Positions 11,500-22,562 of a stretch of DNA of 64,000 nucleotides are shown one piece after another (positions within the stretch are counted from its first letter, which is position 1; each line of letters begins with the position of its first letter). This DNA is from Pseudeuparius sepicola (lineage: Eukaryota; Arthropoda; Insecta; Coleoptera; Anthribidae), in NCBI GenBank assembly GCA_963920635.1, contig OY987305.1, positions 8,719,153 to 8,783,152 of the forward strand, written 5' to 3'. Under the pieces are notes generated by a model. That model had not been told where the DNA came from and did no database searches. It worked only from the letters and a program-made list of their open reading frames with translations. Both the position numbers and the translations under genes were made by a program.

Positions 11500-12505
11500 A
11501 CAGATCCATTTAATTTCTAATTGGGTTTTTCGCCACCAAACTGATCGAAAGACAACTGTTTCAAGTTGCCTGGAAAATTCATAAATTCTTAACAGTGAAT
11601 GAACGAAACTTTAAACGTGTAACTCAAAAAATAACTTCAACAAATTTGTTTTCTGAGCTTTCAGAGAATAAATCTTCCCCCTTTCTCAAAGATCATGCCA
11701 CGTGCCAAGTCAAAGTGAAGTGTACCCTATGTTCTATCTAATTATCTATACGAACTTCTCTTTGAATAAGTGGCAATAATATTTTACTGAATTCCACTGA
11801 ACATTCAGCAACACAGTTGTCCGTATTTTCTAGAATAAATGCAGATTCTTTAATTTTTCGTCTATTTCCTACTTCTTCTTTGAGAATTGGTTTGGACCTA
11901 TCCCACAATATCCTATGATTGTTATTAAAAGAATGTTCACATATTTTTGACTTAGAAATTTGATTTTGCCTGATATAATTTTTATGTTCTTTTAAACGAA
12001 CGTTAAATGGCCTACAAGTCTCCCCAACATAGAACTTTCCACATTCACAAGGAATTTTATAAATGCAATTTTTTGAACTTTGTACCTCATTAAATGGTTT
12101 CGTTTTAACTATCATCGATCTTAATGTATTTTTGGTTTTAAATACTGTTCCGACATTAAAACGATTGCCTATGCGTTTTAGCTTATCTGATAGTCCAGAA
12201 ATATAGGTAAGGAATAATTAAATTTACTGGTCGGGCCACCCGATTTATTTCTCTAATTCTATTAGCATTGTTATTTTGTTGGCAATCCTGAAAAACTTGC
12301 TCAACAAATTCAATAGGATAACTATTCTTCTCAAGAACATATTTTAAATGTTTAATTTCCTCCTCAAATTTTGTGCTATTAGAACAAATCGTTCTAGCCC
12401 TGTCATACAAACTTTTAATTACTTCTTTTTTAACACTAATGTGATGATTGGAGTTGAAAAAGTTGTCTTTCGATCAGTTTGGTGGCGAAAAACCAAATTA
12501 AAAAT
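11500..12505 (-). mobile_element. Penelope-like element remnant
   Basis: Holds the C-terminal part of a Penelope-like retroelement polyprotein on the minus strand, bounded by oppositely oriented copies of a GGTTTTTCGCCACCAAACTGATCGAA segment (about 11523-11550 and 12470-12496). A related terminal segment without coding sequence lies at 19345-19610. Inverted terminal segments are a known arrangement in Penelope-like elements. The reverse transcriptase core is absent. Confidence 0.75.
11738..12410 (-). pseudogene. Penelope-like GIY-YIG endonuclease and RT linker fragment
   Basis: At 11738-12115 the minus frame carries NCIYKIPCECGKFYVGETCRP, followed by VRLKEHK, ICEHSFNNNHRILWD and KIKESAFILENTDNC. 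These are the hallmark blocks of the Penelope-like GIY-YIG endonuclease, including the CxC and the GET/R motif. At 12183-12410 the upstream frame (RARTICSNSTKFEEEIKHLK, then SYPIEFVEQVF) matches the linker after the RT thumb. The two parts lie in different frames around 12120-12215, and the RT palm and fingers are missing, so it cannot be functional. Confidence 0.88.
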
Positions 12506-12924
12506 TAAATTGAAAATGAATGTTTTGCATTTTACCGCTGTATCTTTTTGAAAAGTCAATAGATTTTCGAAAATCTGATGCAGGTGTATAGAGAACTGAG
12601 AGACGTTTCCAAAGGTGGGCAACATGAACCCCCTTCCCATTTAAATTTTTTGAAGGGGTCCAAACGCTCAGGCGGTTGCAGATAGATCTATCAATTTTAT
12701 GCCAAAAGATGTCCCCCTGCCAAACAAAATTGACGTATTTTTGCGTTTTCCAAAAAAAAAATCCCGGCCGTTATACAGCCTGTTACGTTTCCGCTGGAAC
12801 ACCCTGTATACACGCGCGAAATGTTCATAAAAGTAGGTACCAATTAATTTTATTGGTCAGGGATTAGTTGATAAGCAAGTACCTAGTTGCCATATTATAT
12901 ATTTTCTTTATAATTTGCGCGACA
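12506..12924. other. Intergenic with a CACCCTGTATA-type end
   Basis: No gene. GGAACACCCTGTATA near 12796-12810 is the terminal motif shared by many foldback elements in this window. Confidence 0.4.
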
Positions 12925-13736
12925 AGTTTTTTAATTTACAAAAACTTGTCGCAATTTGGCGTTGAATTATCTTAGCGAAAACCTAGACTTATTTTATTTT
13001 ATTTTATTCGTTTTAGTGAATGGTTTAAAAAACTTGTTTTTAAAAAGGTTTTTTTTAATCTTTAATTTGTTTTTATTTTATTAGTTTTAGTACATGGTTT
13101 AAATAAAATCTTGTTTTTAAAAAGGTCTTTTACCTTTTAGTTTATTTTGTGCTTTTTAGTACCTATTTGATTCCCATATCAGGAGGGTGGTAAAGAAATT
13201 TAGTCCGCCATCTTGGGGCATCCGCTATATTGGATTTAGTATGACGTCACTTACTCGTCAAACCCTTTCATTTGATACTCATGTCAAGTAGGTTGTGCAG
13301 AAATAGGTAATCCGCCATGCTTGAGCGGCCACCATATTGAATTGTGCGTGATGTCACTAACATTATCGTTTTCTTATCTTCAAGCTCTTTCATTTGATAC
13401 CCATATTAAGGGGGTTGAGAAGAAAAAAATGTAAATCCGCCATCTTGGGGCGGCGGCCATATTGAATTTAGTGTGACGTCGCTAACTTTATCGTCTTCTA
13501 ATCTTCAAGCCCTTTCATTTGATACCCATATTAAGGGGGTTGACAAAAATACATCATTCGCCATCTTGTGGCGACGGATATTTTGAAATTATTACAATAC
13601 TGAGTATTGCATATTGTATTGTCACCAGAACTAAAGGTGTATGCAAAATTTCAGCTCAATCGGATGTAAAGATGTGGTTCTAATTCAGCTTGCAAGATTC
13701 AATCCACACATACTAACAAGTGAAGTTAAATAAAAG
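12925..13736. mobile_element. Array-bearing element, copy in reverse orientation
   Basis: Reverse-complement relative of 41521-42552. Its right end (ATTTCAGCTCAATCGG, GCAAGATTCAA, AAGTTAAATAAAAGCTT) mirrors the left end of the other copy, and it carries the same 122-bp-period array. A GCGACAAGTTTTT hairpin lies at its left end (about 12919-12956). It interrupts the unit 0 tail just before TAGGTATTATTCAAAAATTTG at 13749. The left boundary is approximate. Confidence 0.6.
13145..13590. repeat. Tandem array of about 122-bp units with YY1-like and CRE-like motifs
   Basis: TTCATTTGATAC recurs at about 13267, 13389 and 13514, with a diverged unit before. Each unit has GCCATCTTG (reverse of CAAGATGGC, the YY1-type core) followed by a TGACGTCA-like site (exact in unit 1; TGATGTCA and TGACGTCG in later ones). 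The units are more diverged than those at 41635-42105. Confidence 0.85.
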
Positions 13737-13878
13737 CTTGGAATAATTAGGTATTATTCAAAAATTTGTACAGTGAAGATATGCACCTCAATTTTGATCT
13801 ACGAAAACTTGTCAAAAAATCGACGAGAGACAACACAAATAAACTAGTAGGTATCCCCATTTAATTTCCACAGTTATA

Positions 13879-14555
13879 GTATTTTTAAAGTTACTTGAAA
13901 CAGCATAAAAAACTCTAATTGCATAAAAAAAACTCATTATAGGACATAAGAGTCACGCAGTTTTTTAAAGATATACACATATTCTAAAAGCATAACATAA
14001 TAAATTTACTTTTAAGGGTTTTTTAAGGTTGTCGTCGAACACAACGTAAAGGTTAATGCACCATACAATATTGTCAAAAGGTCTCTAAAAAGCCATATCG
14101 ATTACAACTACTATTTACGCAAGTATATCCTAAAATCTGTGAAATTATCGCTCGCCTATCCACCGCATTTCGCTGTACAAGTGGCCGGCCGTCGAACAGG
14201 GTAGCCCATGCAAGTATTGGTGATATATTATATTAGGCGAGCATGCAGTCAATTGTTTTTACTACAATATCTATCGTCTCTGTCTCCTTCATCTCCTTTT
14301 ACTTATAATACCAGGTGCGGTTTAATATGGTTAAAAAGTGTTTTGACTCGTATTTTATTGCCGGAAGAGCCTGTTATCGAGCTACCCTGGTAAAATATAA
14401 ATGAACTCACTTGGAGCACAGTGATATACGAGGCGCGATCTATTTCATAGCTTTTACCACCCTCTGCTACTGGTAAAAATACCAGACTTATCAGCCGAAA
14501 TCACCCGTATAAAATTCACAGGTTTTTATGCTGTTCCAAGTGACTTTAGAAATAC
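13879..14555 (+). mobile_element. 677-bp MITE with TATA target site
   Basis: The ends GTATTTTTAAAGTTACTTGAAACAGC and its inverted near-copy (right end GCTGTTCCAAGTGACTTTAGAAATAC) are flanked by TATA on both sides (13875-13878, 14556-14559). The unoccupied site is seen in unit 2 (ACAATTATACTCACCAATC near 53348). A second copy lies inverted at 17338-17975. No coding capacity. Confidence 0.85.
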
Positions 14556-16085
14556 TATACTCACCAATCTGCCATACTTATAATAAATAATGGATAATTA
14601 TTTAAACATAAAAGTTTATATCTGCGGCCATGTTCACTAAAATATATTTTTTTCTTCTGTGCGGCAAATAATCATTTTTCCATACGCACTCACATTACTG
14701 GCGTCACTCTACCTACAGTTTCCGCTCACCTACGCAAACATTTCGGATTTATCCGCCTTTCGTGTCATTCCCGACGGGTAGGTTCTGTGTAAAAAACGGA
14801 ACGTAGCATAGCAAGCCGATTGGATTGCACTGCAATGAGATGTTTTTTGATATACAATGACTTAAATAGCATGGACAGTTTCATATCTACGGTAAACATA
14901 CGGCTTAAGGTGCTATCAAAGTCTAGAGTATTCTCTAGACTTTGGTGCTATAGTCGTAGTAGTATTCGAGGTAGAATATGGTGTTGAAAAATTATGTGTA
15001 TCTATGCATTGTTTCTATTTACATACATTACATTACATGTGATATAGGATTCCGATAGAGAACATATTGAATTTAGAAGTTTTCAAACTAGGCATTCGAC
15101 TTCGATCGAGCGGGGTACAAGAATAGCTTAAAGATAAATGTCCACCTATAAATAACCATTTTTCTGATTTCATATATTTTTGTTTGTTATAAAAGAACCA
15201 GCAAATCAAGTTGATCGCATTTGTCAAACGACAATACTAACAAACTTCGTCGCGTGTGAAATTTATTCAAAAACTTCCGGCCGCATTCGTATGCTTTGAC
15301 GCAAGCGATATATCTGTAGGCTCCCTCATTATTGTGACAATATCGAAAAGGAAAGGGATGCCAGAGATATTGTCTAAATTTAAATTAATTACCATAAAAG
15401 GGAAAAGAATGAAAAATTGTATGGGTTGTGAATTTATATAAACAAGGAAGTCCAAGGCGTTATCTGTAGCAACCATTATAAATAATATATTCTATTGATA
15501 GATTGTAGTAGGTACAAGATTACCTATCCAATGACTCACCTCCCGTCTTTTCTTTATTTTTGGCAATACAAAAAAAGTTTTATACAAAAGTTTCATACAT
15601 TTTTACGAGCTTTTGAGGGGTGTAGTCAAACGGCCGAAATGAAATGAAATATGAACATAATTTCAAAAATCGACAGATTATCCTGATTACAACGCAGATC
15701 GACTTAACAATAGGTGTGAAAGGCGAACAATTTTCGAGTTGAAACTTGACCTTTGGGGAATCAGCCTTGCTTGATTAGAAACTAATTTACACCATATTTT
15801 TATATTTTGAAGATCAAGCAGACCTTGACGGGCAATTTATTCATTTTCAGTTCAAATCAAGTACCTGCATTTATCGAAAAATTTTGGGAGAAAATAAGTA
15901 ATAATACTAATTTTATAAAATACTGCTTTGTTAAAAACACATTTCATTAACACTTAAAATACACAATATAATCAGTTTGTTATGTAACCACCACCTACCT
16001 CAACACGCATTTTTCAAGACGAATTATTTTGAATTCGTGATATACCTTATGAATCATCTCGGCATTGATTCCATTTATTGAGTCT
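14556..16085 (+). repeat. Tail of unit 0 of the CK2alpha segmental repeat
   Basis: Segments such as TAATAAATAATGGATAA, CATACGCACTCACATTACT and ATCTCGGCATTGATT match the tails of unit 1 (32805-33100 and 35333-35430) and unit 2 (53340-53700) in the same order and orientation. The unit's beginning resumes upstream at 13744-13878. A CK2alpha gene is not present with this unit. The CTCGTATG hAT site of unit 1 is unoccupied here (near 15980). Confidence 0.75.
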
Positions 16086-16639
16086 GTGATTGCCAAATCT
16101 GGCAATCTAGCAGACCAATGTTGTTGCGTGCGTGAGAGAATAAAAAATTACTATAATAAATTTGGGCATCAGCTGGAGAGAAAAATGGACTGTATTCTAA
16201 TAGAGAGGTTAAAAAAAAAGGAAAATGAAGGAATGCGGGAAGGAAAGAAATCTAACCTTTCCTGCGTAGATATCTTCCTTTGAAACGTCTTCGCTCTGGC
16301 CAGAGATTTCCTCCGTGCGGTTGTGGAACTTCCTTTAATTGGCAGTAGTCTTGTAGACACGTAATCCGTGGCTTTTGGCACAGAATAGCCACCGTGCTAT
16401 TCTGTGCTTTTGGTAACTAGTACCGTCGCGAAGTTGCCGTAAAATATGCGTGCGGGCGGTTCACTAAACAGTCCAGAACTGCTTCTGCTGGTCACCCGCG
16501 ACGTAGAAAATTTTGGATAGGTGGAAGGTGCGGGGTGAGGAAATGCGAGTGTGATACGAGGTGCGCAAAATAATTAAAAGAATAACAGTATGTACTTGAT
16601 GACAAGAATGAATGAAATTATAAATTTAACATGAATTAG
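16086..16639. other. Unclassified, GC-richer patch
   Basis: 16270-16520 is GC-richer than its surroundings and contains the inverted pair GCACAGAATAGC / GCTATTCTGTGC at 16379-16406. No domain recognised. Confidence 0.35.
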
Positions 16640-17300
16640 ACAACACAATACTTATGGGGACGTAACAAATGTGTTGGACCAAAGCGTCCTATCCACCTAT
16701 TAAGGAAATATCTATCAAGCCAGTCCCGAACTGTAGCAGTTGAATATGAGCTGGGCATCCGTCATGCTGGTAAATAACTCTATCGGGATTTCTAGTGGAA
16801 GATTATCAAATGACGACAACAAAAAATCATTCAGCATTTGTAGATGTGATGCTCGATTTAAATTACTATTCTGTATGAAATATGGTGCGACAATTTTGGC
16901 GTAGCGAATTTTGCACCAAACGTTAATTTTTTTGTATCGTTGATTTCTACTATAAATTTTAGTATGTGGATTTTCCTTATACCAAACTATTATTTTGGAA
17001 GCACGCTACACCGCTTGTAGAAAAAGTAGATTCGTCCGAAAACATTAAGTAGGTATTTATGAAATGAACAATTTCGCAAAATTTTCTCACCTACAATAAG
17101 CAGAATTCTAGTCTATGCGCATAATCACCTTTTTCGAATGTGTGTAAAATAGTTGCTTTGTATGCTTCGTACTGATTAACCTAAGCGACATTTTTGGGTT
17201 TTGGTGAAAAGGATCTAAGACCAGTAGGGTTGCGGCATCTTCCGCGTTATATTCCTTCCTTAACCTTTGTTGCATCTTTAACATCACCGGTTTCATCAAT
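16640..17300 (-). pseudogene. mariner/IS630-type transposase remnant
   Basis: On the minus strand, in several frames, are fragments in the order expected of an insect DDE transposase: PKMSLRLIS (N-terminal helix-turn-helix region, about 17185-17210), MFSDESTFSTSGV (first catalytic Asp block, about 17010-17045), then LNDFLLSSFDNLPLEIPIEL (about 16790-16850) ahead of the expected second catalytic block. Many stops and frameshifts separate them. Not functional. Confidence 0.75.
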
Positions 17301-17337
17301 TTGTTTATAATATTTATTAAAGCATAGGTATCGTATA

Positions 17338-17975
17338 AATGAAGTTACTTGGAACAACATAAAAACCTTTAAATTTTATACGGGTGATTTCTGCTGATAA
17401 GTCTGGTATTTTTACCAGCAGCAGAGCGTGGTAAATGCTATGAAATAGATCGCGCCCCGTATATCACTGTGTTCCAAGTGAGTTCATTTATATTTTACCA
17501 GGGTAGCTCGAGAACAGGCGCCTCTGCAATAAAATACGAGACAAAACACTTTTTTAACCATATTAAACCTCACCTGGTATTAGTAGTAAAAAGAGATGAA
17601 GGAGACAGAGAAGATTGATATTGTAGTAAAAACAAGTGACTGCATGCCAGCCTAATACAATATCACCAAAACTTGATGGGTTACATTCATTACATTGTTC
17701 GACGCCTTCGACGGCTAGTCACTTGTGCAGCGAAATGCGGTTGATAGGCGTAGGCGTGCCATAGTTATAATCGATATGGCTTTTTAGAGACCTTTTGACA
17801 ATATTATATGGTGCATTACTCTTTACGTTGTGTTTGAAGACAACCTTAAAAAAACCTTAAAAGTGAAATATTATGTTGCTTGTAAAATATGTATATTTTT
17901 GGATACTGCGTGACGCTTATGTCCTATATTCTTTTTGTGACGCCAATTAGAGTTTTTTATGCTGGGTATTGTTCA
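17338..17975 (-). mobile_element. Second copy of the TATA-site MITE, inverted
   Basis: Reverse-complement match to 13879-14555 over nearly its whole length (for example CACTTGGAACACAGTGATAT and GTCTCTAAAAAGCCATATCGA read on the minus strand). Its outer end near 17960-17975 is eroded. Together the two copies form an inverted repeat of about 650-bp arms around the unit 0 tail. Confidence 0.85.
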
Positions 17976-18669
17976 TTAAACACACTATTTATTTGTATGA
18001 AACATTTCCAAAACCATAACACTTAACTAAATAATTTCTATGGGCTAGAGTAATCATGTTGAATAACTAAATAAATCAAATAAACACAAAAGCAATGAAT
18101 TGCACAGGGCCTTAAATTTGCATTCTGAACAACTTTTTCTGATAAAATTTTTCGATAAATATACTTGATTTCTAAAACCGTAAAAATGGAAAAATTAAAA
18201 AAAAACAAAGTGTGCCTATTGTTTTAAAATTTGGTACAGGGACATTCTGAACAGCTTTTTCTAATAAAATATTTACCTGAACTGAAAATGAATAAATTGC
18301 CCCTGTCAAGGTCTGGGTGAGTTTTAATATAAAAATATGGTGCAAATTAGTAACTAATCGAATGAAGTTTCAACTCGAAAATGAATAAAATGGAAACTCG
18401 CATCGTGTCGTGTCAAAACGTGAGTTTTGAAAACTCACAGTTTCTCGTGTCGAAACATATAAGTTTTGCATATTCAAAATTATAGCTAGAATTTTCCTAG
18501 CTGAAAACTGGTTTTCTATTCTAATGTGTTAAACAAAAGTTTAGGATAAATTCTGTTTTTCCACAGCTACCAATCATTTGAGGTGCCAAATTATAACTTC
18601 TCAAACTGGGAATACTCTCAAGGACCCGTCTTTAAAATACAAGAACCCTATTATTCTAGGATGCCTCAC
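17976..18669. other. Intergenic, dispersed repeat fragments
   Basis: CCTGAACTGAAAATGAATAAATTGCCCCTGTCAAGG near 18276-18311 recurs at about 58298 and, inverted, at about 15827. No gene seen before the TRAPPC8-like sequence. Confidence 0.45.
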
Positions 18670-21010
18670 TTTGCAACGAGGGTAACAATATTGAGCTTAG
18701 AATGCTTGAAACGCTCATACGAATGACAAGCGAAGAATCTGACCTCCGATCCGTTCTGCTCTTACGTTGATTGAGGAAGGGAATCGACGCTACAATCGAA
18801 AATGATAAGAAAAGACGCTTTTCACGTGGTTTTGGCGCTCCACAGATTTTCGAAAGCAGCGCAAACATTCATTGATGTACTACAAACAGCAGGTGCATCA
18901 AGTGTACGATAGCACAGGGTGGGATTTAGCTATGGATCATACACATTACACGATTGGGAGGCAGGCGAATAATTTGCACATTTCGAGAAGGCTGTGGAAT
19001 GTGGAATAATTTGCGAAATTATTGAAGGTGGTAGTAAACAGTCAACACAACAGCAGGCAGTGTTTTTGAAGGAATATTTGACTATTCTAAAGGTAAAGAA
19101 TATCTGTTTATATGTATAGTATGTAGTCCCTTATGAAAAAACACTTTTTTCAATTTGTTAGTTCCTAATATTAATAAATGGTCACCTATCATTTGTTCTG
19201 AAAAAAACGACTGTTGCAACAAAATCAAGGCCTCTATCATTAACATTGTTTCCAAAGCCTTTGAGGCGTCTTCAGTAGTTTCATTTTTCATTTAAATCCT
19301 CTTGTCAAATAACTGCCAGATTTTAAAATAGCCTATAACTTTCCATTTAATTTTTTAATTGGGTTTGTCGCCACCAAACTGGTTTCACTTCGACGTGACA
19401 TGATCTTTGAGAAAGAAGGAAAATTTAATTTCCGAAAGCTCGGGAAACAAATTTGATGAAGTTATTTTTTGAATTACACCTTCAAAGTTTCGTTCATTTA
19501 CTGTCAAGAATGTATATGTATTTTCCAGACAACTTGAAGTTTGTTGGCGAAAAACCAAAGTAAAAAATTAAATGCATCTATTCGCGCCACAAATAAATTT
19601 TAGAAAATATTTAACCTATAACTATATCAAAATTATTGTCTTAATTACCTTTGATAGATTATTGTTCCACCCACTATTATTTCACCATATTATTTCGTAT
19701 GTAACATCTAATCTATCTTATTGACATATGCATTGTTACTGTCAATTTCAAGGACTACTATCATGTTTCTTTTTAAAAGATTTAAGTTTCTGTGAGCTAA
19801 TACAAAATTTAACTTCACTTTTAGAATAAACTAAAAAACGAGCCTGAGGTAACAACACCGATTCTACCAGTACCAGAAATAAATAATACTGCAAGAAAAG
19901 TCTTACCTGGTCAATTAGGTGTAACATTTCATAGTGCCGAAGATTCGTCTTTGGAAAGCAAATGGACTAATTATAAACGAGCCGATTCATATGTATCGGT
20001 ACAAATGTTAAATTCTCTACAAACGGTGTTGCCTTTCAAGGATATTTACTTATTGTGGACATTTACAAATGAAGCTGGAACAATTTCAAATGAAACACTT
20101 GACAGTTCTCTGGACGATTAAGTTAAAACATACACCACAAAGTCAGTGATTATTCTTTGCTATACTCTATACAAGTTCCTTGCTATACTCCAACACAACT
20201 TCCGGTACTAGGAAGGAAAGTTCCAGATATTATGAATTGTAATGAAACTAGGCCAATGAAAATAAATGTTGTAATATCTGCACCATATGTACAGGTAAAA
20301 ATACAAATGATGATGTTTTGAAAATACAACGCATTTTAAATTTTAGGTTACTTTCTCTGTGATTAGTCTATATTTCCTCACAGACGAGTTTCAAAAGGTT
20401 TCCGTATATGTCAGAAATACTGGCACAGTTACATTACGAAACGTTTGTATGGCAAAATCTGTTCCACATATGGTGTCAAATTGTGAATTTAAATTAGAAA
20501 ATAACAAATTTGTGGTTCCAATACATGTTGATACTCCAGCGAGATACGAGATAAACTGGCAAGAAAAAACCATATCACATTAGTGCCTCTTCTAGAGGGT
20601 AAATTAGAAAGTGACCAGTATTCCACGATATATGTTTGGGTGAAAGCACCAATCAGCAAAGGCCCTGCCACTATAGATTTACTTATTTATTACGAGAATG
20701 TCAATAGAAAACAAGAAAAGTACGCCAAGGTAAAGCATTTGTTAATTCTGACATTTTCTCTCCTGTTTATGTAATAGTAACTTTGATAGTCATTTTTATA
20801 AGCCCACCTATATTTTCAGATATAGACTAGGAATCTGTCTGTGCAAGAATCCATAGCAATCGACGTGTCATGCAAAAGTAGCTACACTTTTAGAGCCGAA
20901 GAAGAACTAGCCTTAGCAGTTAAAACAACAAATCTAAATAAAGTACATAGCTCAATGTCATCTGAAGTAAAACTTCTCGCAATAGTAGTGCTGAGCAAAA
21001 ATTGAACTCT
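18670..21010 (+). pseudogene. TRAPPC8: TRAPPC8-like pseudogene, intron-containing, several exons
   Basis: TRAPPC8 is a subunit of the metazoan TRAPPIII vesicle-tethering complex acting in secretion and autophagy. About 18700-19092 reads, in shifting frames, RMTSEESDLRSVLLL, HRFSKAAQ, STGWDLAMDHTHYTIGRQ and SKQSTQQQAVFLKEYL, all in TRAPPC8 order. After an intron, 19825-20294 gives VLPFKDIYLLWTF, 20347-20729 gives VPLLEGKLES and GPATIDLLIYYENV, and 20820-21010 gives RNLSVQESIAIDVS and NLNKVHSSMSSEVKL. Splice-like junctions remain (GTAAAG at 19093, TTTTAG before 19825, GTAAAG at 20730, TTCAG before 20820). At least three frameshifts or stops interrupt the exons, so this is a duplicated, non-retro pseudogene of the C-terminal part. 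A repeat sits in its first intron. Confidence 0.85.
19345..19610 (+). repeat. Penelope-like terminal segment inside the TRAPPC8 pseudogene intron
   Basis: GGCATGATCTTTGAGAAAG-type sequence, GAAGTTATTTTTTGA and GGCGAAAAACCAAAG match the reverse complement of the segment at 11520-11735 beside the GIY-YIG remnant. Flanked by TTGTCGCCACCAAACT on its left, giving an inverted-end look. Non-coding. Confidence 0.7.
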
Positions 21011-21636
21011 AATAAAGGACATTCAACTCCAAATCTGTACTCTCAAGAATCTGCTCATATTTTGCCAAATCATATTTTTACAAATAATACGCACAAATAA
21101 TACGCATACGCATATAACTTTTTCATGAAACAAGATGTCAAAAAAATTATTTAAGAAAGTTTATCAGAAAAACGAGCTCTTTCCAAATATAAAGAGAAAC
21201 AGGTCCTGGAAAAAATATATTTGATGACGTCATAACCTATATTTCCCAAATTCCTAAAAACTACCTTTTTGGCCCAAAAACTAGCTTGAGTGGTCCTATT
21301 ATAAGAAACCCACAAGTCAAATTTTTACTGGCTGTTTTTGTTTGTCTATAATAAGCCTGGGGAGTCGAATTTGGGACACTCTGTACACTTGAAGAATTAA
21401 ACACAATCATGTCAGTTAATATACAATTAATATCAACACATGAAACACATGAATAAAATTAATAATTATTTGGTCAGTATAGACGCACGTTGTAGGTATG
21501 TCGAAAAGGTTGATGATTTGACACAATTATTATTATGTTTAAAAACCTACAGCTGTATCAAAATAGTATGTCCTATAACTTCGATATTGTAAGTATTTTA
21601 AAAAAGGTTTTGCAAATCATATTTTGGTAAATCTGG
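21011..21636. other. Intergenic DNA before unit 1
   Basis: No gene. 21530-21640 has an inverted copy inside unit 2 at about 36318-36425. ACACTCTGTAC near 21378 is a foldback-type end. Confidence 0.4.
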
Positions 21637-22486
21637 ACACAGTCCCAAACACATTATCCCTCTTTCTTCGACAAAGGTATTCTTCTAGTTTTACCGTAAA
21701 TTACCTTATGTTTCCTTCAGTGAATATCCTTATTTTATTTATTTACTATTTAATTGATGCCATTTTTATCGCAACCTTCAGAACAAAATTATACATACTT
21801 TTTTGCAACAGCAAACCCGCAGTTATGCAGGTTTCGAGACGCCACTGTGCACTTTTGACTGTCTTTTTAGTTTAGGTACCTAGATGGCGCCAGGGTTGTT
21901 CTAAGGTGCACAATTGTGCCAAAAATAGCACAATCATGCATCTTTCGACGCTGGCACCTCTCACCTCTTTATTTAAAATGGCACATTTTGTAATTTCAGT
22001 AAATTATCAACTTCATGCCTAGTAAACAAATCTCTATTTATGAAAAAATATGAAACGAGAAAATTTGCCTGTCTATGCTTAGGCTTGCAGTCCTTATGTC
22101 CTTATTCATAGTCACGTTGGCCTAAGGTTAAGGTTAGTCTACTAACCTTGATGTTGGCCGACTTAATACTTTACAGATAGACAGCCAGACGTACACTCTT
22201 GCTCTGCTGATTACCTGATTAGATGGCGGCGATGCAATTTTGTACCATTACCATTTGTGTTTTGTGTTTACGTGTGGTACCATTGCCCGAAGTTTGGCAC
22301 CATTGTAAAATGAAAATATGCACAATCAAATAATTTCTAAAAACAACGCTGGATGGCGCCACTGTTTGGGGAATTTCGTTTGAACCAAGCGGTTGCAGTT
22401 GGCAGTGTCCGGTGGAATCCATACTAGTGCTGGCGTTTAATTGTGTCAAATAGTTGGAAATTAACTTTTCTGTCGATATAAACGCA
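21637..22486 (+). promoter_or_regulatory. 5' flank of CK2alpha copy 1 (head of unit 1)
   Basis: Conserved with 35470-35915 and in part with 58590-58890: CCCAAACACATTATCCCTC, TTTTTATCGCAACCTTCAG, CGCCACTGTGCACTTTTGAC and GATGGCGCCACTGTTTGGGG. Conservation in three units upstream of the same exon suggests promoter and leader sequence. In copy 1 it is split by a hAT MITE (21891-22351). No TATA box could be assigned with confidence. Confidence 0.5.
21891..22351. mobile_element. 461-bp hAT MITE in the CK2alpha copy 1 promoter region
   Basis: The ends CAGGGTTGTTC and AACAACGCTG are flanked by the 8-bp duplication GATGGCGC (21883-21890 and 22352-22359). The empty site is intact in unit 2 (35718-35725) and unit 3 (58771-58778). 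No coding capacity. It lies about 135 bp upstream of the candidate first ATG. Confidence 0.9.
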
Positions 22487-22557
22487 ATGGAGCAGGTTCC
22501 TGATCAATACCTTACATGGCTTAGATCTGGACCCAAAGGAGATGCAAATGAGACAGG
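22487..22557 (+). other. Candidate first exon of CK2alpha copy 1
   Basis: ATG at 22487 opens MEQVPDQYLTWLRSGPKG and runs to GACAGG. Two donors compete. GTAAGG at 22558 keeps the frame into exon 2 (GG+T, then GGA AAC AAA). The stronger-looking GTAAGT at 22563 gives an in-frame TAA just before it. Under the first option the kinase gains about 42 N-terminal residues; under the second this is a leader exon. Copy 2 has the same arrangement. Confidence 0.4.
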
Positions 22558-22562
22558 GTAAG

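Noticed and set aside
18670..21010. Functional TRAPPC8 gene
   Set aside because: Several frameshifts and stops interrupt conserved segments, and only the C-terminal part is present.
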